From Candidatus Altarchaeota archaeon (GTDB taxonomy: Archaea; Altiarchaeota; Altiarchaeia; JAFGQM01): a stretch of DNA of 15,194 nucleotides. Both the position numbers and the translations under genes were made by a program. The notes under the pieces are model-generated. The model saw only the letters and a program-made list of their open reading frames with translations, ran no database searches and was not told the origin of the DNA. The stretch spans positions 1-15,194 of the forward strand of contig JAFGQM010000081.1 of the NCBI GenBank assembly GCA_016935655.1. Direction: 5' to 3'. How positions within the stretch are numbered: the stretch's first letter is position 1; each line of letters begins with the position of its first letter. Shown here one piece after another: positions 1-8,100 of this stretch.

Positions 1-2
1 AA

Positions 3-620
3 CTGGCAAGAACCGTGGGGAGGGGCGGGACATCCGGCATCGGTATCGCAGCCTTTGAGAACGGCGGCTTCATCTTGGATGCCGGCCACAGGGCCTCCGA
101 GAAAAAAGGCTTTTCACCCTCGAGGTTCTCTAGGGCCTCGCCCCCGACTGCCCTATTGAGGTACGAGGTCCCAAGGGATTGGAAGTTCCTGTGCGTCTTG
201 CCTGAGACAAGGGGCGCCCATGGCAAAACCGAGATGGATATCTTCAAAAGATACTGCCCCATACCAAAAGCCGAGGTGGGGGAAGTGTCCAGGATCGTGC
301 TCATGAACGTATTGCCCGGGGTCGCCGAGAGGGATATCGAAGAGTTCGGCTCGGGCATAAACAGGTTGCAGAAGACCGGCTTCAAGAGGGTGGAGGTCTC
401 CCTGCAGGGGGAGCCTGTAAAGGAGCTGTTGGGGTTCCTTAAGGACAACTCATATGGGGCGGGGATGTCATCCTTCGGCCCCCTGTGCTTTGGCCTGTTT
501 GACAAAAAGGGGGACTCAAAAAGCGTGGGCAGGGAGGCGAAGGAGCTGCTCGCACAAACCGGGTTGGACTCCGGGGTTTTTTTGGCAGGCGCGGATAATA
601 AAGGCGCAAGGATATCATGA
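3..620 (+). CDS. mptG: Beta-ribofuranosyl-arene 5'-phosphate synthase (MptG), 3' part only
   Basis: This is the C-terminal part (about 205 residues) of a GHMP-kinase-superfamily protein; the frame is open from the window edge, so the start lies upstream. It begins with a glycine-rich GRGGTSGIGIAAFE segment followed by GGFILDAGH. It then has SRASPPTALLRYEVP and a late GMSSFGP motif, all typical of archaeal beta-RFAP synthase. The enzyme condenses PRPP with 4-hydroxybenzoate (or p-aminobenzoate) with loss of CO2, the first committed step of the arene branch of tetrahydromethanopterin synthesis in the cytoplasm. Its TGA overlaps the ATG of the next gene by 4 nt, implying translational coupling. 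The chorismate lyase two genes downstream would supply the aromatic substrate. The GTG at 15 lies inside the conserved motif and is not the start. The family assignment is strong; the preferred substrate is inferred from context. Confidence 0.88.
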   Translation: MARTVGRGGTSGIGIAAFENGGFILDAGHRASEKKGFSPSRFSRASPPTALLRYEVPRDWKFLCVLPETRGAHGKTEMDIFKRYCPIPKAEVGEVSRIVLMNVLPGVAERDIEEFGSGINRLQKTGFKRVEVSLQGEPVKELLGFLKDNSYGAGMSSFGPLCFGLFDKKGDSKSVGREAKELLAQTGLDSGVFLAGADNKGARIS

Positions 621-1555
621 TGGAATCGCTCTTTTTTCTGCCCCTGGTTGGGATGGTGATACTGGCCAATTACGCAGAAAGGAACAGGGAGGCCAAGGCT
701 ATTGTAACTGTCTTGATGCTGCTCTCGTCTGTGCTTCTGATAAGCCTGGGGCTGGCAGTACTCCTGGAAGGGTCCCTTTCAGAGCTCATGGGGGCGGGGG
801 TCCAAACAGGTTTCGGTCTAGCCTATGTAATGACGGGGGCAGTGCCGCTCATCGTCCTTTTGAAGGGTGCCAGGTCGCGGCTCTCTAGATATATTAATAT
901 AAACCCCGACTCGGTGCTGCACGCACTGGCGCTTTACGCCTCGCTCGGCCTGATAACCTTTTCTGTGACGCTTATGCTGACGGTCGAGGTGACCATGCTC
1001 CTGGAGAGCCTGGAGCTGGATATGGTCTCCATAGTCGTGAGCGGCGCCCTCTATGCGCTCCTGGGCTTTGCGGGTGTCGGGCTTTTTGTGAGGCGGAATC
1101 TAAGGCAGAGCCTGAAAAGGCTGGGAATCGCAAAGCCGTCTGTAAAGGAGATTGTTTATGCTATCGGGGTCTCCTTTCTCCTGCTGGCGGTAGTCGCAAT
1201 CATCAGCGTCATAAGCGTTGCACTGGGGCTGGAAGAGCTCGGCGAATCCGACCAGAGCATGGTAAGGCTTCTCGGCGGTATCACGCCGTTTATAGCGCTG
1301 GTCGTCTCCCTTGGCGCCGGGATAAGCGAGGAGATTTTGTTCAGGGGGGCCCTCCAGCCGCGTCTCGGGATCGTATTCACAGCCTTCATATTTGCGGTGG
1401 CGCATGTGCAGTACCCGTCGATGGTAGCCCTGAGTATGGTCTTCGCGGCTGGCCTGGTGCTAGGGTGGGAAAGGAGGGTCTTCAACACCACGGCCGCCAT
1501 GATAACGCACTTCCTCTTCAACTTCATACAGCTTTTCGCTCTTTCATTCGTCTAG
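617..1555 (+). CDS. CPBP-family (CAAX prenyl protease 2/Abi-like) intramembrane metalloprotease
   Basis: A 312-residue polytopic membrane protein with about eight to ten hydrophobic segments, for example 30-50, 62-83, 102-127, 137-157, 176-203, 220-236, 266-283 and 292-310. The C-terminal half carries the CPBP/Rce1 signature: EE-x-x-x-R at 238-243, F-x-x-x-H at 259-263 and H-x-x-x-N at 298-302. These residues form the glutamate/histidine active site of this intramembrane protease family. The N-terminal 160 residues are hydrophobic but unremarkable. The substrate cannot be told from sequence; prokaryotic members act in processing or in bacteriocin immunity, and many are uncharacterised. The ATG overlaps the mptG stop in an ATGA arrangement, and a second ATG follows at once (Met-Met start). 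The TAG at 1553-1555 directly abuts the next ATG. Its presence inside a cofactor operon is unexplained. Confidence 0.85.
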   Translation: MMESLFFLPLVGMVILANYAERNREAKAIVTVLMLLSSVLLISLGLAVLLEGSLSELMGAGVQTGFGLAYVMTGAVPLIVLLKGARSRLSRYININPDSVLHALALYASLGLITFSVTLMLTVEVTMLLESLELDMVSIVVSGALYALLGFAGVGLFVRRNLRQSLKRLGIAKPSVKEIVYAIGVSFLLLAVVAIISVISVALGLEELGESDQSMVRLLGGITPFIALVVSLGAGISEEILFRGALQPRLGIVFTAFIFAVAHVQYPSMVALSMVFAAGLVLGWERRVFNTTAAMITHFLFNFIQLFALSFV

Positions 1556-2047
1556 ATGGATTCCTTGGGGATATTGAAAAAATTGGAAGATGGGAGAAAA
1601 CTCGGTATCTTCGAGAAGATACTTGCAGTCACCAACGGCTCCATAACCCAGCTCCTGGAGGTGTACACCGGGGAACCGGTAAGGATAAGGACCCTAAGAC
1701 AGGAGATATCGGGATGCGACGAGGAAACGGCAAAGAGATTGGGGATTGCAAGGGGGGGCAAGGTGAACTTCAGGGAGGTGGAGATAACCGACCGGAAAGG
1801 CAACGTGCTGGTTTTCGCCAAATCGCTGGCGCCCATAGAACGCCTAGATGGCAGGTTCAGGGAGGATCTGATGAAGGCTGACGTCCCCATCGGGAAGCTG
1901 TTCGTCGAACATGGGATCGAGGCCAGGCGGGAATTACTCTCGGTAAATATCGAGGGCGGGAATTTAACAAGGGAGTATAACATAATCCATGGGGGCAAGA
2001 TACTGATGTCCATAGAGGAGAGATTCAAACTGGGTGTGTTCAAATGA
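1556..2047 (+). CDS. DUF98 chorismate pyruvate-lyase-like protein (probable 4-hydroxybenzoate synthase)
   Basis: A 163-residue soluble protein resembling archaeal DUF98 proteins, which share the UbiC chorismate lyase fold. Visible family features are a Thr-Asn-Gly-Ser-Ile-Thr stretch leading to LLEVYTGEPV (25-42), an Arg in FREVEI (73), an (F/Y)-A-(R/K)-S-x-x-P stretch at 87-93, and the closing REYNIIHGGK...MSIEERF (139-157). Glu154 or Glu155 there is in the place of the UbiC catalytic glutamate. The expected reaction is chorismate to 4-hydroxybenzoate plus pyruvate. In methanogens the arene of methanopterin derives from 4-hydroxybenzoate, so this gene would feed MptG, encoded two genes upstream. 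It starts immediately after the preceding TAG, and its TGA overlaps the next ATG by 4 nt. The role is inferred from fold and context. Confidence 0.78.
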   Translation: MDSLGILKKLEDGRKLGIFEKILAVTNGSITQLLEVYTGEPVRIRTLRQEISGCDEETAKRLGIARGGKVNFREVEITDRKGNVLVFAKSLAPIERLDGRFREDLMKADVPIGKLFVEHGIEARRELLSVNIEGGNLTREYNIIHGGKILMSIEERFKLGVFK

Positions 2048-3036
2048 CTGTGCTGGGGATAGATCCTGGAACCTCAAGGTGGGGTTTTGTTTTCATGGAG
2101 GGTGGAGAGATAAAAAAAGAGACTGCCATAGAGACCTCGAAAATCAGGAAGAAACCGGGAACCGTACTGGACCTGGCGCTCAAGGCCGACCTGGTGGTGG
2201 CACCCTCGGGATACGGGCTGCCGATAAAGAAGGTCTCCGAACTTAACGAGAGGGATTTCCACGAACTGCTGTTGAAGAGAAAGAATGAAAAGACCGTTAT
2301 GAGTCTCGAGAGCGTCCTCAGGTCGTTTAAGGAAAACAATGTCCCCGCATATGTTATCCCGGGGGTAAAACACCTGAAGTCTGTGCCTGTCTTCAGAAAG
2401 GTGAACAAGATGGATATGGGCACGCCAGACAAGCTCTGCGCGACTGTCTTCGGCATCGAAAACCAGGCAAAGAGACTGGATCTCGAATACGGGGGGGCGT
2501 TTTTCGTACTCTGCGAACTAGGCTCGGCCTTCAATGCTTTCATCGCTGTGGAGGGTGGTCTGATCGTGGATGGCATAGGCGGGACCATAGCGTCCTCAGG
2601 TTCGAAGGGCCATGGTGCCCTGGACGGGGAGCTCTGCTACCTGATGGGCGGGATAGGGAAGGAGGAGCTGTACAAGGGGGGCATGGATTACCTAGAGGAG
2701 GACATCGCCCTGGCTTACTTCTTCGACGGAGTGCTCAAGGACATAAACAGGATAATGATGTCCACCAAGCCTGTGGAGATAGTAGTGTCGGGCCAAAAGG
2801 GCAATGAGGTCTTTGACTACATAAGGACGATAATAAAGGATGTTATACCGGTCGTGCAGCTCGGCAATGATACGAAAGCCAGCAGTGCGAGCATAGGGGC
2901 TGCGATGATAGCTAGCGCGCTGGCGGGCGAGGCCTACGTGGACCTGATAAAACACATGGGCTTAAGGGAGGCTGGAGGGAGCATCTTCGATTACACCAAA
3001 CTAAAGGAATGGGGCTCAAGATTGCCTGGGGAGTAA
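2044..3036 (+). CDS. DUF1464 family protein, ASKHA-fold (butyrate kinase-like)
   Basis: A 330-residue protein of the archaeal DUF1464 / predicted butyrate kinase type (COG2441-like), in the acetate kinase, Hsp70 and actin ATPase superfamily. The N-terminus has a phosphate-1 loop, GIDPGTSRWGF (5-15). The middle has GGLIVDGIGGT (171-181), which looks like the second phosphate-binding loop, and VVSGQKGNEV (247-256) is likely part of the adenosine pocket. A Gly-Asn-Asp-Thr-Lys stretch at 274-278 precedes an Ala-rich SASIGAAMIASALAG helix. ATP binding is well supported by fold. The phosphoryl acceptor is not known and butyrate need not be the substrate. It is tightly coupled to its neighbours (4-nt overlap before, 28-nt overlap after). 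The lineage-restricted archaeal distribution and this operon suggest a role in cofactor metabolism, which is inference. Confidence 0.82.
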   Translation: MTVLGIDPGTSRWGFVFMEGGEIKKETAIETSKIRKKPGTVLDLALKADLVVAPSGYGLPIKKVSELNERDFHELLLKRKNEKTVMSLESVLRSFKENNVPAYVIPGVKHLKSVPVFRKVNKMDMGTPDKLCATVFGIENQAKRLDLEYGGAFFVLCELGSAFNAFIAVEGGLIVDGIGGTIASSGSKGHGALDGELCYLMGGIGKEELYKGGMDYLEEDIALAYFFDGVLKDINRIMMSTKPVEIVVSGQKGNEVFDYIRTIIKDVIPVVQLGNDTKASSASIGAAMIASALAGEAYVDLIKHMGLREAGGSIFDYTKLKEWGSRLPGE

Positions 3037-3587
3037 CAGGCGGGGGGAATCTGCTGAAGGAATCAGTGGACGCTTTCAGGAAGGCCAAAAAAGAGCTGGA
3101 CCCAAAAATAACGATCCTTTTGTCAAGGGCGGGCGAGGAGGTGACAATGATCTACGGTCTGAGGGACGGCCTAAAGGAGGTTTCCCCGGGCGGCTACTAC
3201 GAGGAGATTTTCACCGAGGCTGAGCAGGGGGCTTCCGCATATAAGACGGGCAGGTTTTATTTGAGAAGATACGATGCGCTTTTTGTAAGCCCCACCACCA
3301 CAAACACCATCGCAAAGATCGCGAACGGGATAGCGGACACTTTGGTAACCAATGCTGTTGCTCTTGCCATGAAGGCGGATCTGCCGGTCTATGTGCTGCC
3401 GACAGACAATGAACCAGGACGTCAAGGAGCTTTCCCACCCCCCTTAACCAAGGGGCTGGAGAGAATGGGATACAAGACAAGACAGATCGACAAGGAGAAT
3501 CTAAGGCTTCTAAGGAAATACGGCGTCTGCATCATGAACGACCCGGCCGAGATCTACGCGACGGTGCGGAGAATGTCGAAAAAGTGA
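3009..3587 (+). CDS. Archaeoflavoprotein AfpA / dihydromethanopterin reductase (DmrX)-like
   Basis: A 192-residue flavoprotein of the HFCD/UbiX-like fold. It opens with KIAWGVTGGGNLLKESV (4-20), the FMN phosphate-binding start of AfpA proteins. This is followed by ILLSRAGEEV (37-45), GRFYLRRYDALFVSPTTTNT (81-100) and IANGIADTLVTNAVALAMK (104-122), where Ser/Thr and Asn line the FMN site. Relatives include electron-transfer archaeoflavoprotein and the dihydromethanopterin reductase (acceptor) DmrX, which makes H4MPT from H2MPT. Lying last in an operon with mptG and a chorismate lyase, the reductase role is attractive but not proven. The start is chosen because it puts MGLKIAWG at the canonical N-terminus; AAGGA lies close before the ATG inside the preceding gene. 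The last 56 nt overlap the 3' end of the convergent gene on the other strand. Confidence 0.82.
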   Translation: MGLKIAWGVTGGGNLLKESVDAFRKAKKELDPKITILLSRAGEEVTMIYGLRDGLKEVSPGGYYEEIFTEAEQGASAYKTGRFYLRRYDALFVSPTTTNTIAKIANGIADTLVTNAVALAMKADLPVYVLPTDNEPGRQGAFPPPLTKGLERMGYKTRQIDKENLRLLRKYGVCIMNDPAEIYATVRRMSKK

Positions 3588-5085
3588 GCCTGTTCCTTTG
3601 TCTCGGCTTCCTTTCTTCCCGCCTCTTTTTCTTCCTTCTCCTGGGCTTCTTTTCCTTGGAGACCGGCACTATGGAGAGGTAGTAGATTATACATGTGATT
3701 ATATCCACGAAGCCCAGAATCAGGGCTACACAAGGCTCAAAGAGGTATACCACGGCGGGTGAGAACGCAAGCAAGAAGATGAAATAGACGGAGTAATGCC
3801 TCTCTTCCTTAAGAGAAACTGGCCTGTGCTTCCAGAGTGAGGCGAAAGCGACCATTACCAGGGAGAATGCCACAAGGAGCATCGTTATCATGAAAACGTC
3901 TGCGCATGCTATCAAAAAGCAGTTGCAGAACCCGGGTCTTTCTATCAGCACATCCTCCCTAAAAGTGGTCGGCAGGCGCGGCGGGGTCCATACCATGAAC
4001 TCCCTGCTAAGGGTTCCCGAAAGATTAGCCTTCCTGTCGCCCCACATGATGTGCTCTGTTAGGTTATAGAAACCGTCTTCTGCATCCAGCGGTATCATGA
4101 AACTGAAGTTCTTGGTCACGAAGCCATCGGGGGGTATGTGCACGCTTATATACGGGTCGGAATAGAGCTCCAACTCATCGACAGTAAGGGCGACCCTCAG
4201 ATAAAGGTCATATTCCCCGGTATAATTGAAGTACAATGTGCCGGCCAGATTGTCCAAGGGCCTCAGGGCAGCTTTGTGGAGTTGCATGTCGACAAACAAC
4301 TCGGCCCTCTCAGGCGTTATGTTCAGGGGCGCTTCGGGATAGAATAGTATATAATATTTTAAAGCTACCTGCCCGAGCTCGGTGGGGACCTCTTCCACCT
4401 CCTCCTCGAAGGCGGGCTGGCGGGGCAGGCAGGTGTCTATATAAAAGAAATAGGTCTTGTTGCCGCCGCATGGGGTGGGGAGCACCATCTGGTAGTCGTT
4501 CAGTTCGTTATTGAAGCTCCACGTGCCCGGAGCCAGTGAAACAGCAAAGACCATGTCACCGGTGTCGTTGAGGAAACCCTCTGCGAAGATATTGCTCTGC
4601 CAGCTATCGTTGATAAACGGGTAGAATGTGGGGACGCTGTTGATCAAATAGGTTCCCGCGATTAGATGGGATGCGCTGCTTGAGAAGGTGTTCGTACCGG
4701 AGTCGCTCTCATTGCCGACAAGCGAGTCGATGGCGGAGGGAGAGCCGGCCACAAGGTTCGACAGGGTAGGCGAGAACTCCGATTCCGTAACGAGCAGATA
4801 GTTTGAATCGTTGATGGGCGAACAGTCAAAGGTGATGTCAAGCTCGCTGACTGTCCCGCCAAAAGCGTTGACGACTGTGGGCGAGGAGGGCGAGCCCTCG
4901 ATTATGTCGCCGTAATAGCCGGCCCAGCAGTCCGTATCCAGCCGGGCCGTGATATTCAAAAATGTCACAGTCCCGCCCGTAGCGGTATCGCTCTCCCCAA
5001 GAACAATGCAGGGACTTAGGCAAAGCAAGGCAAGGGCCAAGAATGTAAGGTTCCCAAGGGTCCGCAGACTCGATTCAATGGGCAT
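3532..5085 (-). CDS. Membrane-anchored member of the WAGY-domain surface protein family
   Basis: A 517-residue protein. It has a signal peptide (about 1-30), then a copy of the domain shared with the four short secreted proteins further along this strand: GGTVTFLNITARLDTDCWAG begins at 37, and the closing YQMVLPTPCGG...KTYFFYIDTC is at 198-219. An acidic linker (226-236) leads to a second extracellular region (about 238-385) rich in N-glycosylation sequons. Three membrane spans follow (about 389-416, 431-448, 452-474), then a very basic tail from 477 containing KKPRRRKKKRREERKPRQR. Unlike the short paralogues it is membrane-bound, so it could anchor them. The last 18 or so residues are encoded antisense to the 3' end of the flavoprotein gene. 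The leader is very short with no clear Shine-Dalgarno, and a 21-bp palindrome sits just upstream. Function is unknown; the relationship is seen directly by motif comparison. Confidence 0.85.
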   Translation of the reverse strand: MPIESSLRTLGNLTFLALALLCLSPCIVLGESDTATGGTVTFLNITARLDTDCWAGYYGDIIEGSPSSPTVVNAFGGTVSELDITFDCSPINDSNYLLVTESEFSPTLSNLVAGSPSAIDSLVGNESDSGTNTFSSSASHLIAGTYLINSVPTFYPFINDSWQSNIFAEGFLNDTGDMVFAVSLAPGTWSFNNELNDYQMVLPTPCGGNKTYFFYIDTCLPRQPAFEEEVEEVPTELGQVALKYYILFYPEAPLNITPERAELFVDMQLHKAALRPLDNLAGTLYFNYTGEYDLYLRVALTVDELELYSDPYISVHIPPDGFVTKNFSFMIPLDAEDGFYNLTEHIMWGDRKANLSGTLSREFMVWTPPRLPTTFREDVLIERPGFCNCFLIACADVFMITMLLVAFSLVMVAFASLWKHRPVSLKEERHYSVYFIFLLAFSPAVVYLFEPCVALILGFVDIITCIIYYLSIVPVSKEKKPRRRKKKRREERKPRQRNRLTFSTFSAPSRRSRPGRS

Positions 5086-5093
5086 TTTGTATA

Positions 5094-5114
5094 GTTATAC
5101 TAATACGGTATAAC
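5094..5114. promoter_or_regulatory. Palindromic operator-like element, copy 1
   Basis: Seven-base inverted arms GTTATAC and GTATAAC flank a 7-nt spacer TAATACG. The element lies 8 nt upstream of the ATG of the 517-residue gene. It sits between a TATA-like stretch (5118-5125, reverse strand) and the position where transcription should start (about 5096), which suits a repressor site. A copy differing at one base in the spacer occurs at 11728-11748. The arms are TATA-like, so a core promoter element cannot be excluded. Confidence 0.55.
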
Positions 5115-5117
5115 CTC

Positions 5118-5125
5118 ATTTTATA
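5118..5125 (-). promoter_or_regulatory. TATA box for the 517-residue membrane protein gene
   Basis: On the reverse strand this reads TATAAAAT, about 33 nt upstream of the ATG at 5085. A start site about 26 nt downstream gives a leader of roughly 10 nt, consistent with the missing ribosome-binding site. Confidence 0.5.
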
Positions 5126-5130
5126 TCCAT

Positions 5131-5150
5131 ATTTAATTAAAAATTTTGTA
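5131..5150 (-). terminator. T-tract terminator after the SAP-repeat gene
   Basis: Downstream of the stop at 5168 the reverse strand has an oligo-T run inside an AT-rich block (ACAAAATTTTTAATTAAA), the usual archaeal termination signal. No hairpin is visible. Confidence 0.4.
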
Positions 5151-5167
5151 AGATGGATGGAAGGGTA

Positions 5168-8100
5168 TCAGGTCCTATGTTTCTTCTCCAGGTGTTCTAT
5201 AAGCAGCTCCCTGAGAACGACGGCATTACCTTCGGTTGGCAGGCCCCTTTCCTCGCAGAGCTTTATCAATTCATCCTTCGATGCGTCTTCTATGATGTCT
5301 TCGGTAAGCTCAGACTTCCCTGGCTTTGTTGATTTCTTCCTTCCAAAAAGCCCCAGACCCTTCTTCTGGCCCTTCTTGCCTTCCTCTTTTTCTTCCGTCT
5401 CCTCCCTTTTCTCGGGTTTCTCCCCCTTCCCCTGCTTCTTGGATTTCTTCTCAGACTCGATCGCCTTTTTCAACTTCTCCTTTATCTCCTCCAGCTCCTT
5501 GTTAGCCAAGAGTACCTTAAGCTGTTCCCTCAGCTCCTCTTCACTGCCTGTGGTCGGCAAATCATTGTCGGCGCATAGTTTGACCAGCTCTTCACTGGAG
5601 GCATCGGTTATAAGCTCTTCAGTAAGCTCCTTCTCCCCCTCGCTGAGGAACTCGAGAAGCCTCTGCCTCAGTTCTTTTGCGTTGCCCTCGGCAGGCAGCT
5701 TCCTCTCCCCGCAGAGCTTGACCAGCTCCTCCTTGGAGGCGTCATGTACCATCTCCTCGGTCAGCTTGAGTTTCTGTTGTAGATAGTCCTTGAGCCTTGC
5801 CCTCAGCTCCTTGGCACCGCCTTCTGTGGGCAGCTTCCTCCCCCCGCAGAGCTTGACCAGCTCCTCCTTGGAGGCGTTCTCTATTAGCTCTTCGGTAAGC
5901 TCTTCGGCCTGTGATTTGAGCCACTCGCGCAGCCGTTCCCTGAGCTCTGATGCCTCACCCTCCACGGGCAGCTTCCTCTCCCCGCAGAGCTTGACCAGCT
6001 CCTCCTTAGACGAATCTTCTATGAGCTCCTCGGTGAGCTCCTTCTTCTCCTTCTTAAGGAAGTCTAGCAATCGCTCTCTCAGCTCCTTGGCACTGCCCTC
6101 GGCAGGCAGCTTCCTCTCCTCGCAGAGCTTGACCAGCTCCTCCTTGGAGGCGTCCTCCACGAGCTTCTCGGTGAGCTCCTTCTTCTCCTTCTCGATGTGT
6201 AATGTCAGCCCCTTGGTCAGGCTGTCAGGATAGTGACCAAGACTCTTGCCAAAGAGCACAGATGCCTTGACCTTCCTGTTGGCCTCTATGTCTGGCTCAG
6301 TAAGCTCTATGTTGAACACGAACTTCCTAAGCTCCTTGGCCTCTATGAGCCGGCCCTCCATGCCCTCACCCAGGATCCTGCTCTCACCCTTGGCTACTTC
6401 TATGTATTTAATCAGAGGCTTCACATACAATACATTCCTGGATTTGTTCTTTACAGTAATCGCAAATTCGGAAGTGGCTGTGTTGTAGATGATAGTGATG
6501 ATCTTGACTGGCTTCCTCATCTTCAGCAGGAACACCATTATCATGACGCCGACTATGGCTATCAGTATCTGGTACACTATGGGTGGTATGACTATGGGGC
6601 CGGCTGCAGGCTGAATTGGCTTGGCGGTCCCAAGCTCGGCCCTGACGTCCAAGGCATTGACAAGGAAGGCCTCCCTATCCCCGTAATCTATGTGGACGTC
6701 GACGAACTGGTTTCGCCTCAGGTCCTCATCGGTCAGATCCACGCCTCCGAAATGGACCCCCTTGGACTGGCCGACATCCAGGTACTGCACCGTATCGAGC
6801 TCGAAGATCTGAGAGCTGCCGCCTATCAACAAGGTGAACGAGGGCCTGAAGTAGACAGCTGTCTCACCTGTATTCTTTATGTTCAGTATGATCTGCTTTA
6901 AGTTTTCATCATACATCAATGATACTACCGCTAGGCTGGACTTGTCCACCCTCTCTATGAACGCGACCAGGAACTCCTTGGTCAAAGCACGGTCCAACGA
7001 CTTGGGGTACTCGCCAAACAAGATAGTGACTCTGGCGGTGATGTTTGCTGTAACATCGACGTTCGATAGATCCAGATCATACGACCTGCCCAAGAGCTGG
7101 CTTTTACCGATGACCAACGGCTCGGCGTCACCTAGGGTCTGGACCCTCTGTCCATTGAGCAGGATCTCGATGTTCGAGGTAAACCATGCCGATGCATCGA
7201 CCTTGTTCTTGTATGTGACTTCCAACTTGCGCGTAGCCTTGTTATATTTGGCGTCGACTACGTCCATGTCTAGAGGGTATGCGGGCAGCGGGAACGTGTC
7301 CAGGTAGCTTATCTGGGAACCCTGTATTGTGGGGATGCTCTGGCCGAATTTCACTATGACCGAGAAGGGGGTGTTCCTCTCCTCGGTCAGGGTCCTTTTC
7401 AGCTGCTGGGCGGGCGCGACCAGGTCCCCTACGACCAGGCCTATCCTTATGTCATTACCGGTCAGGTACTCCAGCACAGGGTCTGGGATCCGCTGGCCTA
7501 TCAACAATATCGGGTCAGAGCCGGACATGAATCCCTTTTCCAAAAAGGTCCCGTCGGTCAATACCACCTGTTTGCTCTTGACGGAACTAAGGCCCCTTAT
7601 TTTTTTGACCAGGTCGATATTGTCTACGTACTTGTCCTGGTTGTATATTGTCTCTGGGTTGAATTCCGACAACCTTTCCCCGACTACATCCTCCACATAG
7701 CCGTAAACCAAGAGCTTGTCCACCCCCCGGGCCTTTAAAAAATCGTATACATCATCTATGTTTATCGAATTCACCAGGAGCACGTATGATCTTGTGTTCA
7801 AGGCATAAGGAGCGACAGACACTGCGTTATAGCCGTATGAGGTATCGATGACCACGAAATTGTGCGTATCCGTCCTTTTTGCGAGTTCCAGGTTCAGGGA
7901 AAGTCCGTTCTCGGATATTATCTCATCGACTGTATAGCCCTTGTTGAGCAGTATGGATTTGAAACCGTAATAGTAGGCCGCTGTTTTTGACTCTATGAGC
8001 AGGGCCGCCCCAGCTCCGGTGAGCTTGGCCCCCACGAGCGGTGCGTGCTTGGCGCTCATGATGAAGTCGCACGGTGCCCCGAGGAGGTTGGAGTACACCA

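Noticed and set aside
454..888. + strand open frame spanning the end of mptG and start of the CPBP gene
   Set aside because: It conflicts with two genes that have clear family motifs in other frames and has no recognisable content itself.
5498..6178. Regularly spaced near-identical DNA blocks resembling a CRISPR array
   Set aside because: The units are 135-138 bp, lie in frame within a coding sequence and encode a recognisable SAP-like motif; there are no unique spacers of CRISPR size.
5157..6901. Long + strand open frames opposite the SAP-repeat gene (5157-5786, 5790-6233, 6233-6901)
   Set aside because: Their Ser/Leu-rich products mirror the antisense of Glu/Lys-rich repeat codons. They lack ribosome sites and domains, and the reverse-strand protein is clearly coherent.
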